From assembly GCF_017591425.1 (NCBI RefSeq), contig NW_024466512.1, positions 16,185,001 through 16,249,000 of the forward strand: a stretch of DNA of 64,000 bases. Reading direction: 5' to 3'. The translations under genes were made by a program, and so were the position numbers. Positions 10,331 through 24,030 of the stretch are shown here, in pieces. The notes beneath the pieces are model-generated. The model searched no databases, was not told where the DNA came from, and saw only the letters and a list, made by a program, of their open reading frames with translations. Within the stretch, counting starts at the first letter, position 1; every line of letters begins with the position of its first letter. Source of the stretch: Ochotona curzoniae (Eukaryota > Chordata > Mammalia > Lagomorpha > Ochotonidae).

Positions 10331-13300
10331 CCTTGACTTTCTTGCTTGAAATCCTTGTATTTTAATTTGGAGCCACCTTTTTTTGTTAGAGGGATACAGG
10401 AAAAGAATGATTCCCTTTACATGTTCCTCAAATAAACAGTTACATGCGTAAGGCATTCCTGAATATCCAATAATTACAACATAATCGCAACATAATTCTT
10501 ACATTAGCCCATCATCTTCTCTCTTTAATACCTGTATTGCATTGATGGTTAATTCACTTTCCCATTACTGAGGGAAGATGTGTGGTGGTATTTCTTTGCA
10601 TGTTACACAAGAAACTGTCATCTGTCATTCTTGGTATTCTTTCCTTACTAACCACTTGAAGGCTAAATGCTGCTGTCATGTTCATTGAAGCACCTGCAGG
10701 AATTTGCAGATTTGATTATTGAGGTCCCATATTGACAAATTCCCAGAATGTAGCTGTTTGTGTTATTGTAAGTCAGCACACTGAGCTAATGAAGAATAAG
10801 TGTTTATGATGAGGAAAGGGCTTTGCAGATGCTAAATGGCGCATCAGTCATTGCTTCTCTTTTTACTGACTCTGTTCTGATACAGCTTAACTCCCCTTTC
10901 TAACTGCTACTCAGAAGGATGCTATTAGGCTCTGCCATTAGGAAAAGAATGGTATATTGGCTATATCTCTTGTGCTGACCCAAATACTGTAATAAATGAC
11001 TCTTAAAAGTAATGATAAAAAAGGATCCTATGATCTTGCCTTGCAAGCAGCTCTAAACTGCTTGGTTTAATCAGTGTTGACTATTGTGGATGCAGAGTAG
11101 AACTGTGACACCAGAGAGAAGTTCAACTTTTCCTGGCTTATTCATTCTCCCCAGCAATCCTATGTGGGAACTAGGGTTCATAAAAAGCAGTCCTTGGGTT
11201 CATTAGCAAATTGTCAGAATGATGAATGTTAGATTCATAACATCAAGTTATTGTAAGGTGCTAAGCACCTCCTATCATTACATTCTGAAGATTAGTTTTT
11301 GGAAGATGGTAAGAAAAAAATAAAGGTGTAGGCATTTTAGGTTGTTTTTCAATACTGCGCCTAATTGGACCTTGAAATAAAAATGCAAAATAGATTATGC
11401 TGTACAAAACCTGCATATGATGGAATGCCTAGTTTATGTTCAGATACTGTCAAACCATACTTAGCTGAAGATAAATATTTGATAGGACTCATTTGTGTTT
11501 ATCATTCATTATGAATCTCATTTTTCTTCTGCCATTATTTTAGTTCATATAAAGTGCTAAAAATAGGTATCAAAATTGAAACAATGAAGATCCACATCCT
11601 TTCTTCACCAAGAAAATACTACCTGCACATGATGGTCGAGTTGATTTGTTAAATTAAAATTTGCTTTATTTTATGCTAAAATTAGTCCACATTCAGTCCA
11701 GTCCTTAAAGACTCAGAGGCATAATTCCATGTTTAGCTTAAGGAGATTCAGATCATATGTACAAATATTTAAATTCAGGCATGGCTGTAGGCAGCACATC
11801 CTGAAAATAAAGCCACCCCAGGAACAACAGCCAAGAGTGTCTTCATAGTTCTGGATGAGCCCAGTTTGTTACAAGGAATGTCCACCCCAAGTGGATGGTC
11901 AGCTTGCAGCTCCTGCTGCTGCTTTCCTGATTTTCAACATTCAAAGGTTTTTCATGAACTATGTAGTGGTGAGAAAGATGTCTAGTTTCCCAGATACATT
12001 GCACTTGAAACCTCTCAGTGTAACTGGAACTGCAAACTGTATGATGCAGAGAACCAGAGGGGAGCGGAAGAGACAAAGCATTCAGACTTGCATAGATCTG
12101 TCTATACCCGACATCTCCCATTTGTCAGGTGTCAGACCAGCCTGTTGTTGAATCTGACCAAGCCTGCACCCTCATCTCTGAAGTGGACAACTGAAACAGG
12201 GCCTGTGGATGATCTCCTGAGGTGTACAAGAGGGACACTAGAGGTTGGATGTCAAAATCTACAGTATAAACAGATAGCGATCTGTTTCTGGATTAGCTGC
12301 TTGCTCCTTCTGGCAGCCAAATGGGATTATACAGGGTCTGAAGTGGAGGGAAGCTTATATGCAGAATATTAATATTATATATTAAAGTTTAAGATTGTCA
12401 TCCATAATTTTTTATTCACAATTCACAAATCAGGCTTAGCTTGGGATATTTTGGTAATTTTTGAGCAAGCATAATTTGTCATTCTCATACTCTTAACATT
12501 TTGAAATAAATTTTATTTTTTTATATTGAATATGGAACAATGAAAAAAGGCATGCTGCTCGTTTTAGTATTGAATCTACTATCTTTTTGATATGTGATCT
12601 AGTACAAGGATATTAGTTTCTCTAAGCTTCAATTCACCTAAAAATAGATGATAATTCTTATTGTTTGCTTGCTTTGTATAAACATTAGTCACAATACAAT
12701 TTAGAAGTCAACATCAGCTCCTGGGAAGCAAAAAAAAAAAAAAAATCCATTAAAGTTTGAAAAAGTTTGGTATTTTCTGACCCAATATCTGGAAACACAC
12801 AAAACTGCCAACAGTTATCTCGTTTATAGTCAATAATATTTTTTAAGCTCTCAAAAGTAAATTGATAAGTAAATATCAATTTATGTTTTATTTTAGTTTT
12901 TTGTTTCCCCCTGCCCTGGGGAAATGCTGTGTCATCAAATTAAGTCCTTGATAATGACAAAATCCAGGTAGTGAATATAGGTCTTTATTGTTTGAGGCAA
13001 TTTGTCACAAAATTCACCAAGTCATAGGTGCGTATATTCCATTTTCTCAGCGCTGCCCATTTTCCTCGGTGATCTTGGAAAATATTTTCATAACAAGTCC
13101 AACATGAATAAATAAAATGCTGTATCTTAAAGATGAGTGCACACCTCAGATAAATGTCTCGGTTGTTGCTGGCCATTTCACGTGACAGCTGCTGGCCACC
13201 CAAAGAGGGCTTCAGTGTGAATCTCTGATGTTGGCAATCCTCTGAGACAGGTCACCTGTGACTCGTCAAGGTCTGGGTGCTTTATGCTGAGACATTCTAA

Positions 13301-15000
13301 CCATGCTGCTGCCATGTCCCTGGGGGACGATCCCAGTGCTGTGGTTACATTCTTCTTATAGTCATGCTGTTATTCCAAGCCAAAGCTGATCTCAGATCAA
13401 GGATAGCCTTAAAGCAGAGAACAAATCAGGTCAAGGTTTGGACTGGTCCTAGTTGACCTTCTGAACGGAGTCCTGCCCTGGGCTCTAGTGAGGTTTCCTG
13501 TTTCGAAGTAATTGCCCAGGTTAGAGACTTCTCTAAGCCATTGCATTCAAATCAGAAGGGACACTTCCAATGAAAATCTAACAGGCTGAAGTGACTGCTT
13601 ATATCAAATTGGCTCTTAAAATATCTGTTCTAAAAATTGTCATGAGGTGGTCCTGTGAGAAGGCTTCATGGAGACAGTGTTGGTTAACAGGACTACTGGA
13701 AATGCTAGCACCTGTACAGTGTGAATTTAGATGGGTAAAGGGCTTGTCCTTACTCTGTGGGTGCTGAGAGCCTTATAGATGTTGGAAACCAATTAGGCAT
13801 CAACAAAAACGTGTTCATTAGAGAAATAGACTAATTCTATTAAAAGGACAGTGAACCAGGGCTTACATGGAGTTACGAGTTTAGCACTGATAACATGTTG
13901 AAGAAAAATAACCATCAAGCTGGGATTAACTCTTCTCTGTGAATAGTGGAGTAGTAACTGCCTTGGAAGATTTTTGTGAGCATTTCTTATCACTTGATAT
14001 CCTCTCGGTCCCATCACTGTATGCCTGGCCTCTTCCCAAATGTATGGACTGAGGGCTTTACAGCGAGGCTTCGATTCTGGCCACTCCCACCTGTAAGCCT
14101 CATGCTTCAGCTTGTTTTCTTGGCAACATCTGCTTGACACCTTCAAAACTCTCAAAATGAAAGGGAAGTAAAAGGGAAATGTCACCCCTTCCTATTCCAT
14201 TCCTTCTTGACAAGCCTAACGTTGTTTCTGATAATTTTCATTGTGAATTGCAATCCTTCTGCTTACTTCAAAACCTCAGGCTCAAAGGGGCTTAACCCTT
14301 AAACCGATAGGAAAATACAAAATTGTCAAAACAGAAATCACCTCCTGCAGCTGAGGGATTTAATTCTATGACCTTGCCTCTTGCTAGTATATTTTTGTGT
14401 TATCATAGATATGTAAATAGCTTCTTCAATTTTTGTAATACTCTATGTTCTTTATGTTTTTAAAACAAATGTTTTATGTTTTTTCTCGAATTCAAATGGA
14501 AGTGAGAGGGAAGATCAAGGCCAACTAGGAAGGCATGGAGAAGCAGCAAACCCGAACTTTAATTGCAATTGAATTTTACATCGTGTGTTCAACCTTTCAT
14601 TTAACTTCAGAGTGCAAGCCTGAGTCAGTAATGTTGTACGCCTGTCAATAATTACATGAAAGATTTGGGCACTGGGCTGTGGATCTTTCAAGGCTAACTT
14701 TGTCTCATGAAATAATTTCCATTCCAAGTTGCCTAGCTTCAAGAAACCTTGCTGCATTCTAAATCAGACAACCCTCTTTGGGCTTTTAAATTTTTATTTA
14801 TAATACTCATTGCTGATACTATATATTGATTTATAATATACTGCATGCTTAACTATAATGCTACCTTTATGTGAAATACATAACTTTTAAAAATAAACAG
14901 AGAAAAAGAATGCTAATTTCTTCACAACAATGTAGTGATATGGAATTATGGGAGGTCCCTATAAGGTAAAGAACAACATTCCTAGGAAAGGTTGTGAACT
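10331..15000. other. unique AT-rich sequence, no gene
   Basis: This is one of the longest stretches in which I recognise no CSINE or L1. Open frames here (up to 130 codons, at 13793-14185 on the minus strand) show no domain or motif. A 15-A run lies near 12730-12745. No splice-site-bounded exon convinces. Confidence 0.5.
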
Positions 15001-15013
15001 GAAACTCAGTGTA

Positions 15014-15323
15014 GGGCCCGGAAAGTAACCTGGTGGCTAGTCTTCACTTGAATGCACTGGGATCCCATATGGGTGACAGTTCTAATCTTGGCAGCCACTC
15101 TTCCCATCCAGCTCCCTGCCTGTGGCCTGGGAAAGCAGGGGAGGACGGCCCAAAATCTTGGGACCCTGCATCCACATAGAAGAGCCAGAAGAGGATTGGC
15201 TCAGCACCAGCCATTGTGGCTGCTTGGGGAGTGAATCATTAGATGGAAGATCTTCCTTTCTGTCACTCCTTCCATCTGTATACCTGCCTTTCCAATAAAA
15301 AGGAAATAAACCTTTAAAAAATA
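15014..15323 (+). mobile_element. full-length CSINE with target-site duplication
   Basis: The head 'gggcccggaaagtaacctgg' is followed by all CSINE landmarks and an A-rich tail (aataaaaaggaaataaaccttt). The direct repeats are gaaactcagtgta (15001-15013) and gaagctcaatgta (15324-15336), 13 bp with two mismatches. There is a small internal loss around the 'agaagagccagaagaggattgg' segment, where one 'ctcctggcttc' block is missing. Confidence 0.95.
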
Positions 15324-15529
15324 GAAGCTCAATGTATATTTGAAGCTCATATTTGGAATTAATTCAATACTGAAAACTAAGCATAAAATATAACTTCATT
15401 CATCTATCCTAAACTTGTTTTTTTTTAAAAAATTTAATTAGTTTCCAATACATTCAATATAGTTTATCAATATAATTCTTATTTAATGATATTCCTGTCC
15501 TTTCCTACAGAAACTGAATAAGCATTCTT

Positions 15530-15864
15530 TTTTAAAGATTTATTTAATTTTATTACAAAGTCAGATATATATATAGAGAGAGGAGGTGAGACAGAAAGGA
15601 AGATCTTGCATCTGATGATTCACTCCCCAATTGACCACAACAGCTGGAGCTGTGCCGATCCGAAGCCAGGAGTCTGGAGCCTCTTCTAGGTTTCCCACAC
15701 AGGTGCAGGATCCCACATCTTTGGTCCATCATGGACTGCTTTCCCAGGCCACAAGCTGGGAGCTGGATGGGAAGTGGAGCCATCAGGATTAAACTAGGTA
15801 CCCATAAGGGATCCTGGTGCTTGCAAGGTGACGACTTTGGCTGCTAGGCTACCGTGCCAGGCCC
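15530..15864 (-). mobile_element. full-length CSINE with target-site duplication
   Basis: Reverse-complement CSINE running from a T-rich tail (tttttaaagatttatttaa) to the head, 'gccaggccc' on the plus strand. The flanking repeats are aataagcattctt (15517-15529) and agtaagcattctt (15865-15877), 13 bp. A short (AT)n/AG stretch, 'tcagatatatatatagagagagg', has expanded in the tail region. The insertion lies about 200 bp from the opposite-orientation copy at 15014, giving an inverted SINE pair. Confidence 0.95.
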
Positions 15865-15877
15865 AGTAAGCATTCTT

Positions 15878-16519
15878 GAACACAGAAGGATAATCGTCGA
15901 TGGATGTGAAGATTCTGGAACGTATGAAAAGTAAAATGCAATTCAACCAAGACAATAAGCTCAGCCCTGGCAGAGCTGCTGTAGAAGTCAACAGGGAATT
16001 TCTAGATTTTCCATAGCTGGCATGGACACCCATCCCTAGGCTGGGACAGAGATGCAAATCTAGGAATAATTTAAATAACTTTTTTAAGTCACAGAGTGAC
16101 ATAGATTAACTTCAATGCCAACCATGCTAGCACTTCTTCCCTCACCTCTGCTTTCATCGCCTGCTCTCTGTGCACTGCAGGCACTAGCTGATTTTTTCTT
16201 TTGTGGAACTGATTCCTCAAACTTCCATGGAGTTAGACCTTTTACAGATGAGAAAGCTAAGTATGGGTCTTGGGCCAGGCAGGCCAGTCTAACTATGATG
16301 AGATATTTCCCTCTCTCTCATTTTCAAAGGTCCTGGGGGGGGAATGTGTGTGAATAGATTCTGAATTCCTTCTTACCGATGAGTTACAGAAACTTGAATG
16401 ACCTCCCCAGTGGTCAACAGCCATCCCCTGTGTCTGTGACACTGTATTTCCATTTGCTTGATCTGTCACTGGTCTATTTTAGCAACTAAATTCTACCAAG
16501 TACTTTCTTTATAATTGCC
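15878..16519. other. unique sequence, no gene
   Basis: No repeat family or gene is recognised. Open frames at 15794-16102 and 16115-16357 carry no identifiable domain, and the first runs into the adjacent CSINE. Confidence 0.5.
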
Positions 16520-16745
16520 TTCTTTAAAATGATCTATTTCTGTTTGATAGGCAGAGTTACAAAGAGAAGGAGAGATAGAGAGAGAGAGATTTTCCATCCC
16601 CTGGTTTATTCCCAAATGATTGAACTGTGAAGTGACTAGAACCACGGATCCATCAGGGAGCTGGATTGAAAGAGAGCATTTGGGATTCAAATTGGTTCTC
16701 ATATAAGATGCTGACACCAAGGCAGAAGCTTGGCTTATTACATTA
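16520..16745 (-). mobile_element. old partial CSINE
   Basis: Reverse-complement order: 'aaaatgatctatttctgtttgataggcagagttacaaagagaagg', a GA-rich tract (gagatagagagagagagag), 'ccatcccctggtttattcccaaatg', 'agggagctggattgaaagag', 'tgggattcaaattggttctcatataagatgctgacacc'. The middle third is deleted. It resembles the older subfamily with a 'ggcagagttacagag' 3' region. Confidence 0.7.
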
Positions 16746-19700
16746 TGATTGCATTATAATGCTGGTTTCCTTTCCTCTATTTTAAATTTGAATAGTAAGC
16801 CTTCATTCTTAATTAACCACTACTAAAGATGTGTGCCAGGTAGGGTACTAATTTACAGCCTCACTCACATGCTGAATAATTACATTATTCTTGTGAGCTC
16901 AATTTCATGTGCTAGCATTTGCCTGTGGCTTTTGGATTCACAGACAAAGTCTGAACTGATGTAACTTGACTGGAAGGTCAATATGAAATATACTTGTTAC
17001 TTGCTTGCAGGTAACTCTGAGTCATTAAAAGATAGATTTTATGTGTTTTAACTTGGAGGGAAAAAAACTACACCCAAGAGTAAGCATCCAAGGTTCAGGG
17101 TTAGAGAAATGTTATGGGAAGTTCCTGATTTAAGGAAATCCAGCCTGTGGAGAGAGATGTAGAAAGCATCCTGATTATCACTTCTTCAGAAAGTATCTTA
17201 TAATTTACAGTGTAGATAAACTGACAGAATCATTACGTGGCCATTTAAAATGTTAATACTGTTTGTAGTTAATTGCGAAGGAGTGGATTCAAGAAGGGCC
17301 CCCCAAAAACCTTGAACTAAAATGAAAAATACTGTTGAACACAGAATATAAATTTTAAACAAATGTGTATTTTTAATATGCTCCTTAAGTAAGTTGAGTG
17401 CTTTTGACCTGTAATTCATCACCACATTGTTGAAACTTGCTAATCAATGGTGGAAAAATGAGATAGACAAAAAAAGAGCACTTTTAATCAGACTAGAAAA
17501 TGGAAGATCTGGGATTAGATCTCTCTGAGGGAGAGAGTCACTGGGAAATGATTTTATAGGAATTTTTTAAAGAAGATTTTTGTGATTTGTCTTCGAGAGG
17601 CATTGACTGGTTAATTGTGTGAAAGTTAAGTCTCTCAACACAGAAGACCTTCCAAGAAACCAGTTGTTTGATTTTTTCAGGCTCTCTGAGAGTTATCTTT
17701 CCATTGCAGTGAGGGCCTCCTGGTCTCTGCCCAGCTGGGAGTCTGTAGAGAACCCTGCTTTAAAAAGGAACCCTTCACTGCTATCGGGGAGCAGCAAGGA
17801 TTAATTAGGGAGCTGAAGAGGGTCAGAGCTGAGGAAGTTGGTAAGGACTCCTCCTACAGGGATGTGTCCATAGGTCCCAAGCAGAAGATCTGTTTCCATC
17901 TGTAGAATCTGGAATTTGATAGCCTCTAGACAAGAAGAGACAAGCTTTACCAGAAGGTTGAGTGTACAGGATTTAAATATAAACAATATCACAAAAGTAC
18001 AAATAATTAGGATGGGAACAATCCCTATCCGTACATTAGAGTTCTTTTAAAGAGGACAGGCCTCACTGTAGCCATCTGTGCATTTGATATTGTCATTTAG
18101 AAACTATAGTAATATGTTTTATTGAATAATGTGTATGATGTGCTTTGTTATGCCATCAGGTTGTCTAATGCTCAATGATTTTCTGAGACCACAGACAGGT
18201 GTTTGTTGAGTTTCAGTGGTTCTTATCATGGCCTCCCATCCCTGTTGAACCTTAAGAATGATATTAAAAATGGATCTCTCCAAGGTGAAGATAGCAACAA
18301 ACCACAAAAGGCCTCTGTTAATAGAATATTTTTCCATTCTGTGTCTTTCAGTGGGGAAGGGCGTGGGGTTCTCACGGACATGTCCTTTTAAATAAAGGGG
18401 GCATTTGTAAATCCCTCACTCCGTTGCATGTAGTCAACATGATTAAAGCCACAGCATTATATTTTTAGTGGAGCTATGCAGGTGAACAAAGGAATGAAAA
18501 GAACTAAAACCCTGAGCAGTCAGACTTTTCCCCAAATATGTGTAGCTTGATTATGAGATTGGGGAAATGGTTGGGAAGGTTGTATATGGCAGATTTGTGT
18601 ATCTATTATTTTAAAAGGTATTTCAGTCTTTAGGTGGTTTGGTGTGAGGATTAATATTCCTTAGAGGTCTTGAAGCTGACTCCTGAGACTACGTCTGAAA
18701 TTAATTGATGTAGAAACCCAGACTTTGATTTGGAAATGGTGGATCAAGGAGTCAAATTCACATACGTTTCCTGTAATAGAAGTATAAAGATTTACAGCAG
18801 TGGTACCTTTAAAACCTTTGTAAAAAGAGAATGAGTTCAAGTGGTCATGACCAATTCTGAGTCTCCAGAGACAAATTGAGATCTTCCCAATGCCCTGGGC
18901 TGTGTCTCCAGGACATCTTTGTTGGCCCATTAGAGTTTGGTAAATGCTGTAATCGAAATGATTTCTAATGAGCTCTCATTGCCCAGCAGGAAAAAAATGA
19001 TGATCATATAGCATTTTATAAGAGTACAGACGTAATTTTGATGCATTTCTGATGTGCCTTAAGGCTATGGACAGGAGAGAGATTCAGGTAACTGAAGTTC
19101 CCGAGATTGTTTCCTCAGGTGTCTCTTGAGAATGTCATTTCTACATTCTCTAATGATTCAGGCACAAAAGAGATTATATTGTACACCTGCCACCTTAGCA
19201 ACTCCCTGAGGGACAGTCACCTAGAAGGAGGGGCCGTTGTTACTTTGTGAGTTCTTAGGAATTCCAAGTCCATGGACTGTATCAGAGCTCAGCATCTTTA
19301 GTACTTTGGTGGTCTTCTTAATTCTACAGGGGAAGGCTTCCACTCAAGTTACTATTTATAAGGGGTCTTCAAAATTTCAATACAAATGTCTATTATGTAG
19401 GAACGAGGCATAGATTTCATTTTTCTCACACCAGAATTAAACTTTGAGTGTATTTATGCTACACCCATCTATACCCATCACCACCTATGTGTATCCCACC
19501 TCTTAGCTAGAAACTCCATATTTCTTTTTCCCTTCCATCTATCTTCACTTGCTATCTTTCATAATTCCTCTCAGGAATTTGGTTCCCCATTAATCCTACT
19601 CATCTTGGAAACTTGTTGAGTACTTGTTATTTGAAATACTCGTATTAATCAAACTTTTCACATTTTTCAGATTTCAAGTTCTTTATGTACTGAAAGCTTT

Positions 19701-20273
19701 GTCAATAGCTCACACAGAGGTCAGGAACACTGTTTTGAATTCCTCTTAGTGCTCAGAGTACTCAATACCCCTTCATCACTTAAGCCATTTTTCAAGTTCA
19801 CATCTCATGACTCGCCACTGAATTCCTTAATCAGTATTCAATGCATATCAAATGATTTGCATTATTTCATGGGCGTATTTAAAAGACAGATTCTTAGGCC
19901 CAAATCAAGAGACATGAGCCAACAGATTTGGACAATTCCAGAAACATTTACATATATAGCAAACGTTGTAGTCTGTTATTCAAATATGCATTTCCATCTG
20001 TGATATTAATTTAGAAATAAATATTCTGTTCTATTGTTATATAAATTCGGGTGGTTATTTAGTTTGTCTGATTATGTTATATTCTTCTTGTAATTAAAAT
20101 AAATGAGATACCATTTTTACTTCATCAGGGTAGCTTAATTTGCTCTATAGTATTTGGCTGCTGAACAATTTGGTATATATGCCACTCAGCAAATGTATAC
20201 TAATATGTACAGCAAAGCATATATGAATGCAGCCATGGTCTATACAAATGATTCCTGTGGTCTAGCAGTTGAA
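16746..20273. other. unique AT-rich sequence, no gene
   Basis: No SINE or LINE is confidently recognised. A short stretch near 19365-19450 ('ggggtcttcaaaatttcaatac') may be a mariner-type MER fragment but is too weak to call. All open frames are under 90 codons and featureless. Confidence 0.45.
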
Positions 20274-20283
20274 GAATTAATCA

Positions 20284-20613
20284 CGGCCCAGCACTGTGGC
20301 CTAGCAGCTAAAGTCCTGAACTTGAACGCACTGGGATCCCATATGAACTCTGGTTCTAATTATGGCAGCCCCACTCCCATCCAGCTCCCTGCTTGTTGCC
20401 TGGGAAAGCAGTCAAGGACAGCACAAAGCCTTGGGATCCTGTATTTGTGTGGGAGACCTGGAAGAGCTCTTGGCTCCTGGCTTCAGATCGGTGCAGCACT
20501 GGCCATTGTGGTCACTTGGGGAGTGAATAATCAGATGGAAGTTATTTCTCTCTGACTCTTCTCCTCGCTATATATCTGACTTTGCCATAAAAATAAATAA
20601 ATCTTTAAAAAAA
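20284..20613 (+). mobile_element. full-length CSINE with target-site duplication
   Basis: The head 'cggcccagcactgtggcctagcag' is followed by 'ctgggatcccatatg', 'ggttctaattatgg', 'atccagctccctgcttg', 'ctgggaaagcag' and a tail of 'aaaataaataaatctttaaaaaaa'. The 10-bp repeats gaattaatca lie at 20274-20283 and 20614-20623. The 133-codon frame at 20154-20555 is mostly SINE sequence and is not a gene. Confidence 0.95.
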
Positions 20614-20623
20614 GAATTAATCA

Positions 20624-23523
20624 AATAAGGACAAAATGTGAAACAAAAAAGAAGAGTATACCAGATTTTTGTTTTGTACTGTAATATATACAACACAGTG
20701 ACGTTAATGAATATCACAATGTAGAGTAGAAAATATATTTTTTGTTGCTTTAAAAGTGGATCTTTGTGATACTGAACGATGAGCCAAAAACAAAGTCTGT
20801 GAAACTCTCCTATGGATGTTTTTAACCTTTATTACATATAATAGTTTAGGGCATCAGAAATTTTCACCTCAAATGAAAAATATCCCATCAGGCTTAAATT
20901 TATGTAGTATCACAGACGTGCATGTGTGTACTCTGGTATCGGATTGAAAATGTTCAAAATTCAGAAGACAGAGTTCAAAAATATGAGATCTACAGAAACG
21001 TGTTTTCCTGGGCTTGAAGACATGTGAATGGCCCAGTTTTGAATAGGTAATTTTTAACAGCTTGTGCTTCAGTAATAGAAAAGCCATCCAGTAAATGTAC
21101 TGAGGTGCACAATAGGTTTGTTTCAGGTATTTTTCTAGGATTTGAAAAGAAGAAATATCAGATCAATTTTTTTTATTTATTTAGCATTATTCTGATGTTA
21201 GTTTGACAGTTATTGTATTTTCATCACAAGCCACCTCATGAAACTGAAAGCAGAGCTGAATATAAAGCGAAGTCATAGTGGCACGTGGTGCTCCTCGCAG
21301 CTCCTGTGTGCATCACAGTGTCACGCAAGGAGAACAACTCCATCTGCATGTTGGAGGGTCGCAGTGCTTCTCAGGTTTGGATACTCAGGATCTTATGGAA
21401 AAGATTGAAGTATCTGTCATCTTTCCCAGACCTGTGCTGAATATGTAATTTATGGTCTAATCTTTCCTCACGTGCTGTGAGATGGATATTATCTCATTTC
21501 TATTTTACTGAAAACATCCCCCAAAATATACCATGCCCATATTTTTAAACTTGGACTTTCTTGTACTTTCTTCTGTCTATCCTGAACGATGTGATGAAAC
21601 TAAGCATATTATCATATAATAAAAAAAATACATGTTTATTATGTGCTGGTCCATTTCTATTTTAGTGCATTAGCTTCATGTTAGGTGGAAAGTATGATTT
21701 TTGTCTATTAAAGTATAATACTATTCTGGGGATGGGGACATGACAAAATGGACAGACTGAGTCAAACTTAGCAATTCAAATGCTCCTGATAAGATTGATG
21801 GCACTGAGTGTGAGCAGTTTGTTTGATGTTTGAGAAAGTGGGATATGCTTAGATGTAAAAATCTCAGATCCTTATGTAGTGAGTGCAAATGGGATCCACC
21901 AAGCTTTGATTCTGCATTCCAAGTGAAAAGGGTTGTTTTAAATCAATACAAAATTACCAAGGTAACACAGCAGTGGAAACCAGTGAGACACTCAGGCCTC
22001 TGGAATTGCAGCATAAATGCATTTTGCAGGGATTTGGTAAATATCTGTCCATGACTTTGATGACTGACCAATGGGTTTGAAGGAACACTGTGATGTCTAA
22101 CATGAATATGCATCATCATCAGATTAAAAAAAAAGAGGTTTGGTGACTGTAAGATGAGATAGATATCAGTGAGTGAGGGATGTGGAAAAGAATTTCTGCA
22201 TGGGTAGAAGAGAACACTTCTCAAAGCTATATTACATATAAAAGGATGCCTCAGGAGACATTTTCTTGGCATGTAAAAATGTAAGTAAAAATGACAGAAA
22301 TATCTGGCAGTAATAATGCAAGAGGGACCTAGCAGTGAAATTAAGATTGGATGAATAAGATGATGATTTGCAAAGTTGACTGCCATCGAATCATTTAGAA
22401 ATATTGCTAAGCATATAATCAAGTTTGTATCTGACCCTTTTCCTATGGGATATAGATTGAACATATATTTCTTATCAAACCACTTTCAGGTGATTCTTTT
22501 ATATCCATCTTGTTGGCAGAAAATCTATCACTGGTTTCGATAACCCTTTTCTATCTCCATAATTCTGAGAAAGAGAAAGAGTGATAATTAGCATTTGTTG
22601 GAGAAATGCTTCGTTCCAGGCACTGGCTGGTAACAGTGTTTGCTCTGCTACCCCTGCTATTTCATAAATGATGGGAGTTAAATAATGACAAGTTCTTTTG
22701 TAAACAAAGGGACAGAACTTTGAGTTTGGAAGTGTGAGCCTTCTTTGACCATTGACACAGAGTCTTCGTCCCTGTAGGAGGACCTCAGAGTGCTGCTCTT
22801 GGGGACAGGAGTCTAGCCGGTGGCTGTTTGGGGTGATGTCTTCAGGAACAGACTGATCCTGTGCAGATGTACACAAGCTAGATTCTGGATCTATGATGTC
22901 CTTTCCTTGGGAGAGAAAAATTGCCGCTGCTTCCTTACTCCTCAACACTCAAGTGACAATTGTGAGAAGGCAAACTAGGACAAGGGAAAAAATAAAGCAA
23001 CAATAACAACAAAAAATATTTTCCAAGCCAAATATTATTTATTATACTAATGTTCTAGGCTTTCTCTCACATTGAATGAATGCTCTCCTTGGAGTCACAC
23101 AGAGCTCTGTAATGAACATGAAAAGGCAAACCCAAACCTAGCAAGAAAAGCATCAGCAAAAAGACCTGTTTTAGCAGAAAATGGGGCAGTGCTTGCAGTG
23201 TTAAACGTTTTTTGTTTCTAATATCTGTATGGTTTTGTTAATTCAGAATGATTTGTTCACTTCCTTGGTTTGTTCCTTTCTCTGGGATAGGGCAATGCAA
23301 ATAAGGAAGAATTTCTGTTGCTAAGGAGGAAATGCAATGCAGTAAATTGCAGAAACCTTTAGATTCAAAAGGTTGGCATGGCCTTGACTCCACTTATTTA
23401 TTTATTGTCAACTAATCAATGCCCAGTTTTTGTTGCTTCTAGCTCTTTTAAGTGGAATGCCTTGAGAAAGGGCCAGCCAGGAACATAATATGTTGCAGAA
23501 TTAGAAATAGCTCAGACAAGTTA
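20624..23523. other. unique AT-rich sequence, no gene
   Basis: No repeat family is recognised. It contains two comparatively long minus-strand open frames, 21943-22464 (173 codons) and 22499-22948 (149 codons). Neither shows a recognisable domain, a conserved start context or flanking splice signals. They could only be upgraded by cross-species conservation. Confidence 0.45.
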
Positions 23524-23525
23524 TA

Positions 23526-23587
<62 letters not shown>
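23524..23587. repeat. compound (AC)n(AG)n microsatellite
   Basis: About 19 bp of AC repeat runs directly into about 46 bp of perfect AG repeat. On the minus strand this is CT followed by GT. It is expected to be polymorphic and slippage-prone. Confidence 0.98.
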
Positions 23588-23590
<3 letters not shown>

Positions 23591-23689
23591 ATCTTTCTGA
23601 ATGATCTTTCTGAAAAATCGCAAGACATTGTGCTGTACAATTCTGCTTGTTTATTGGGGGTCCTAAAGTTACAAAGATATTCTTTAACT

Positions 23690-24030
23690 CTGTAAAAGGC
23701 TTATTTATTTATAAGAAAGACAGAGTTGCAGAGCAAGAGAGAGAAAATGAGAGGGGTGTCTTCTATCCTTTGGTCCCCTCCAACTCTCTACCCCCTAAAG
23801 AGCTGAAGCAGCCAGAGTGGGACAGGCCAAAGCTAGGAGCCTAGAAGTCTGTTCTGTAATCCTAGATGTGTGTCAGGATTATAATAGATGTGTCATCTTC
23901 TACCACCTTTCGAGATGAACTAGTGGGAACTCAGGGAGTGGATCTGCCAGGATTTGAATCAGCCCTCACATGGGATGCTGGTTTGGCAGGCAGACAGGGC
24001 TTAACCCACTGTATCACAACACCAGCCACA
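23690..24030 (-). mobile_element. older-subfamily CSINE
   Basis: Reverse complement with the older-type 3' region 'ttatttataagaaagacagagttgcagag', a GA tract, 'gctgaagcagccagagtgggacaggccaaagctaggagcc', 'gccaggatttgaatcagccctcacatgggatgctgg', and a head ending 'cttaacccactgtatcacaacaccagcc'. An insert or rearrangement interrupts the middle (23850-23900). No target-site duplication is recognised. Confidence 0.85.

Noticed and set aside
19365..19450. Possible mariner-type MER fragment ('ggggtcttcaaaatttcaatac')
   Set aside because: Only one short word matches what I recall of the family. Not enough to call.
20154..20555. 133-codon plus-strand open frame
   Set aside because: The second half is a CSINE (20284-20613). 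The first half has no recognisable feature.
21943..22464. 173-codon minus-strand open frame
   Set aside because: Composition reads as random translated AT-rich DNA. No motif or flanking splice signals.
22499..22948. 149-codon minus-strand open frame next to the previous one
   Set aside because: No recognisable domain. A pairing of two frames on the same strand was considered as exons of one gene, but no convincing acceptor or donor links them.
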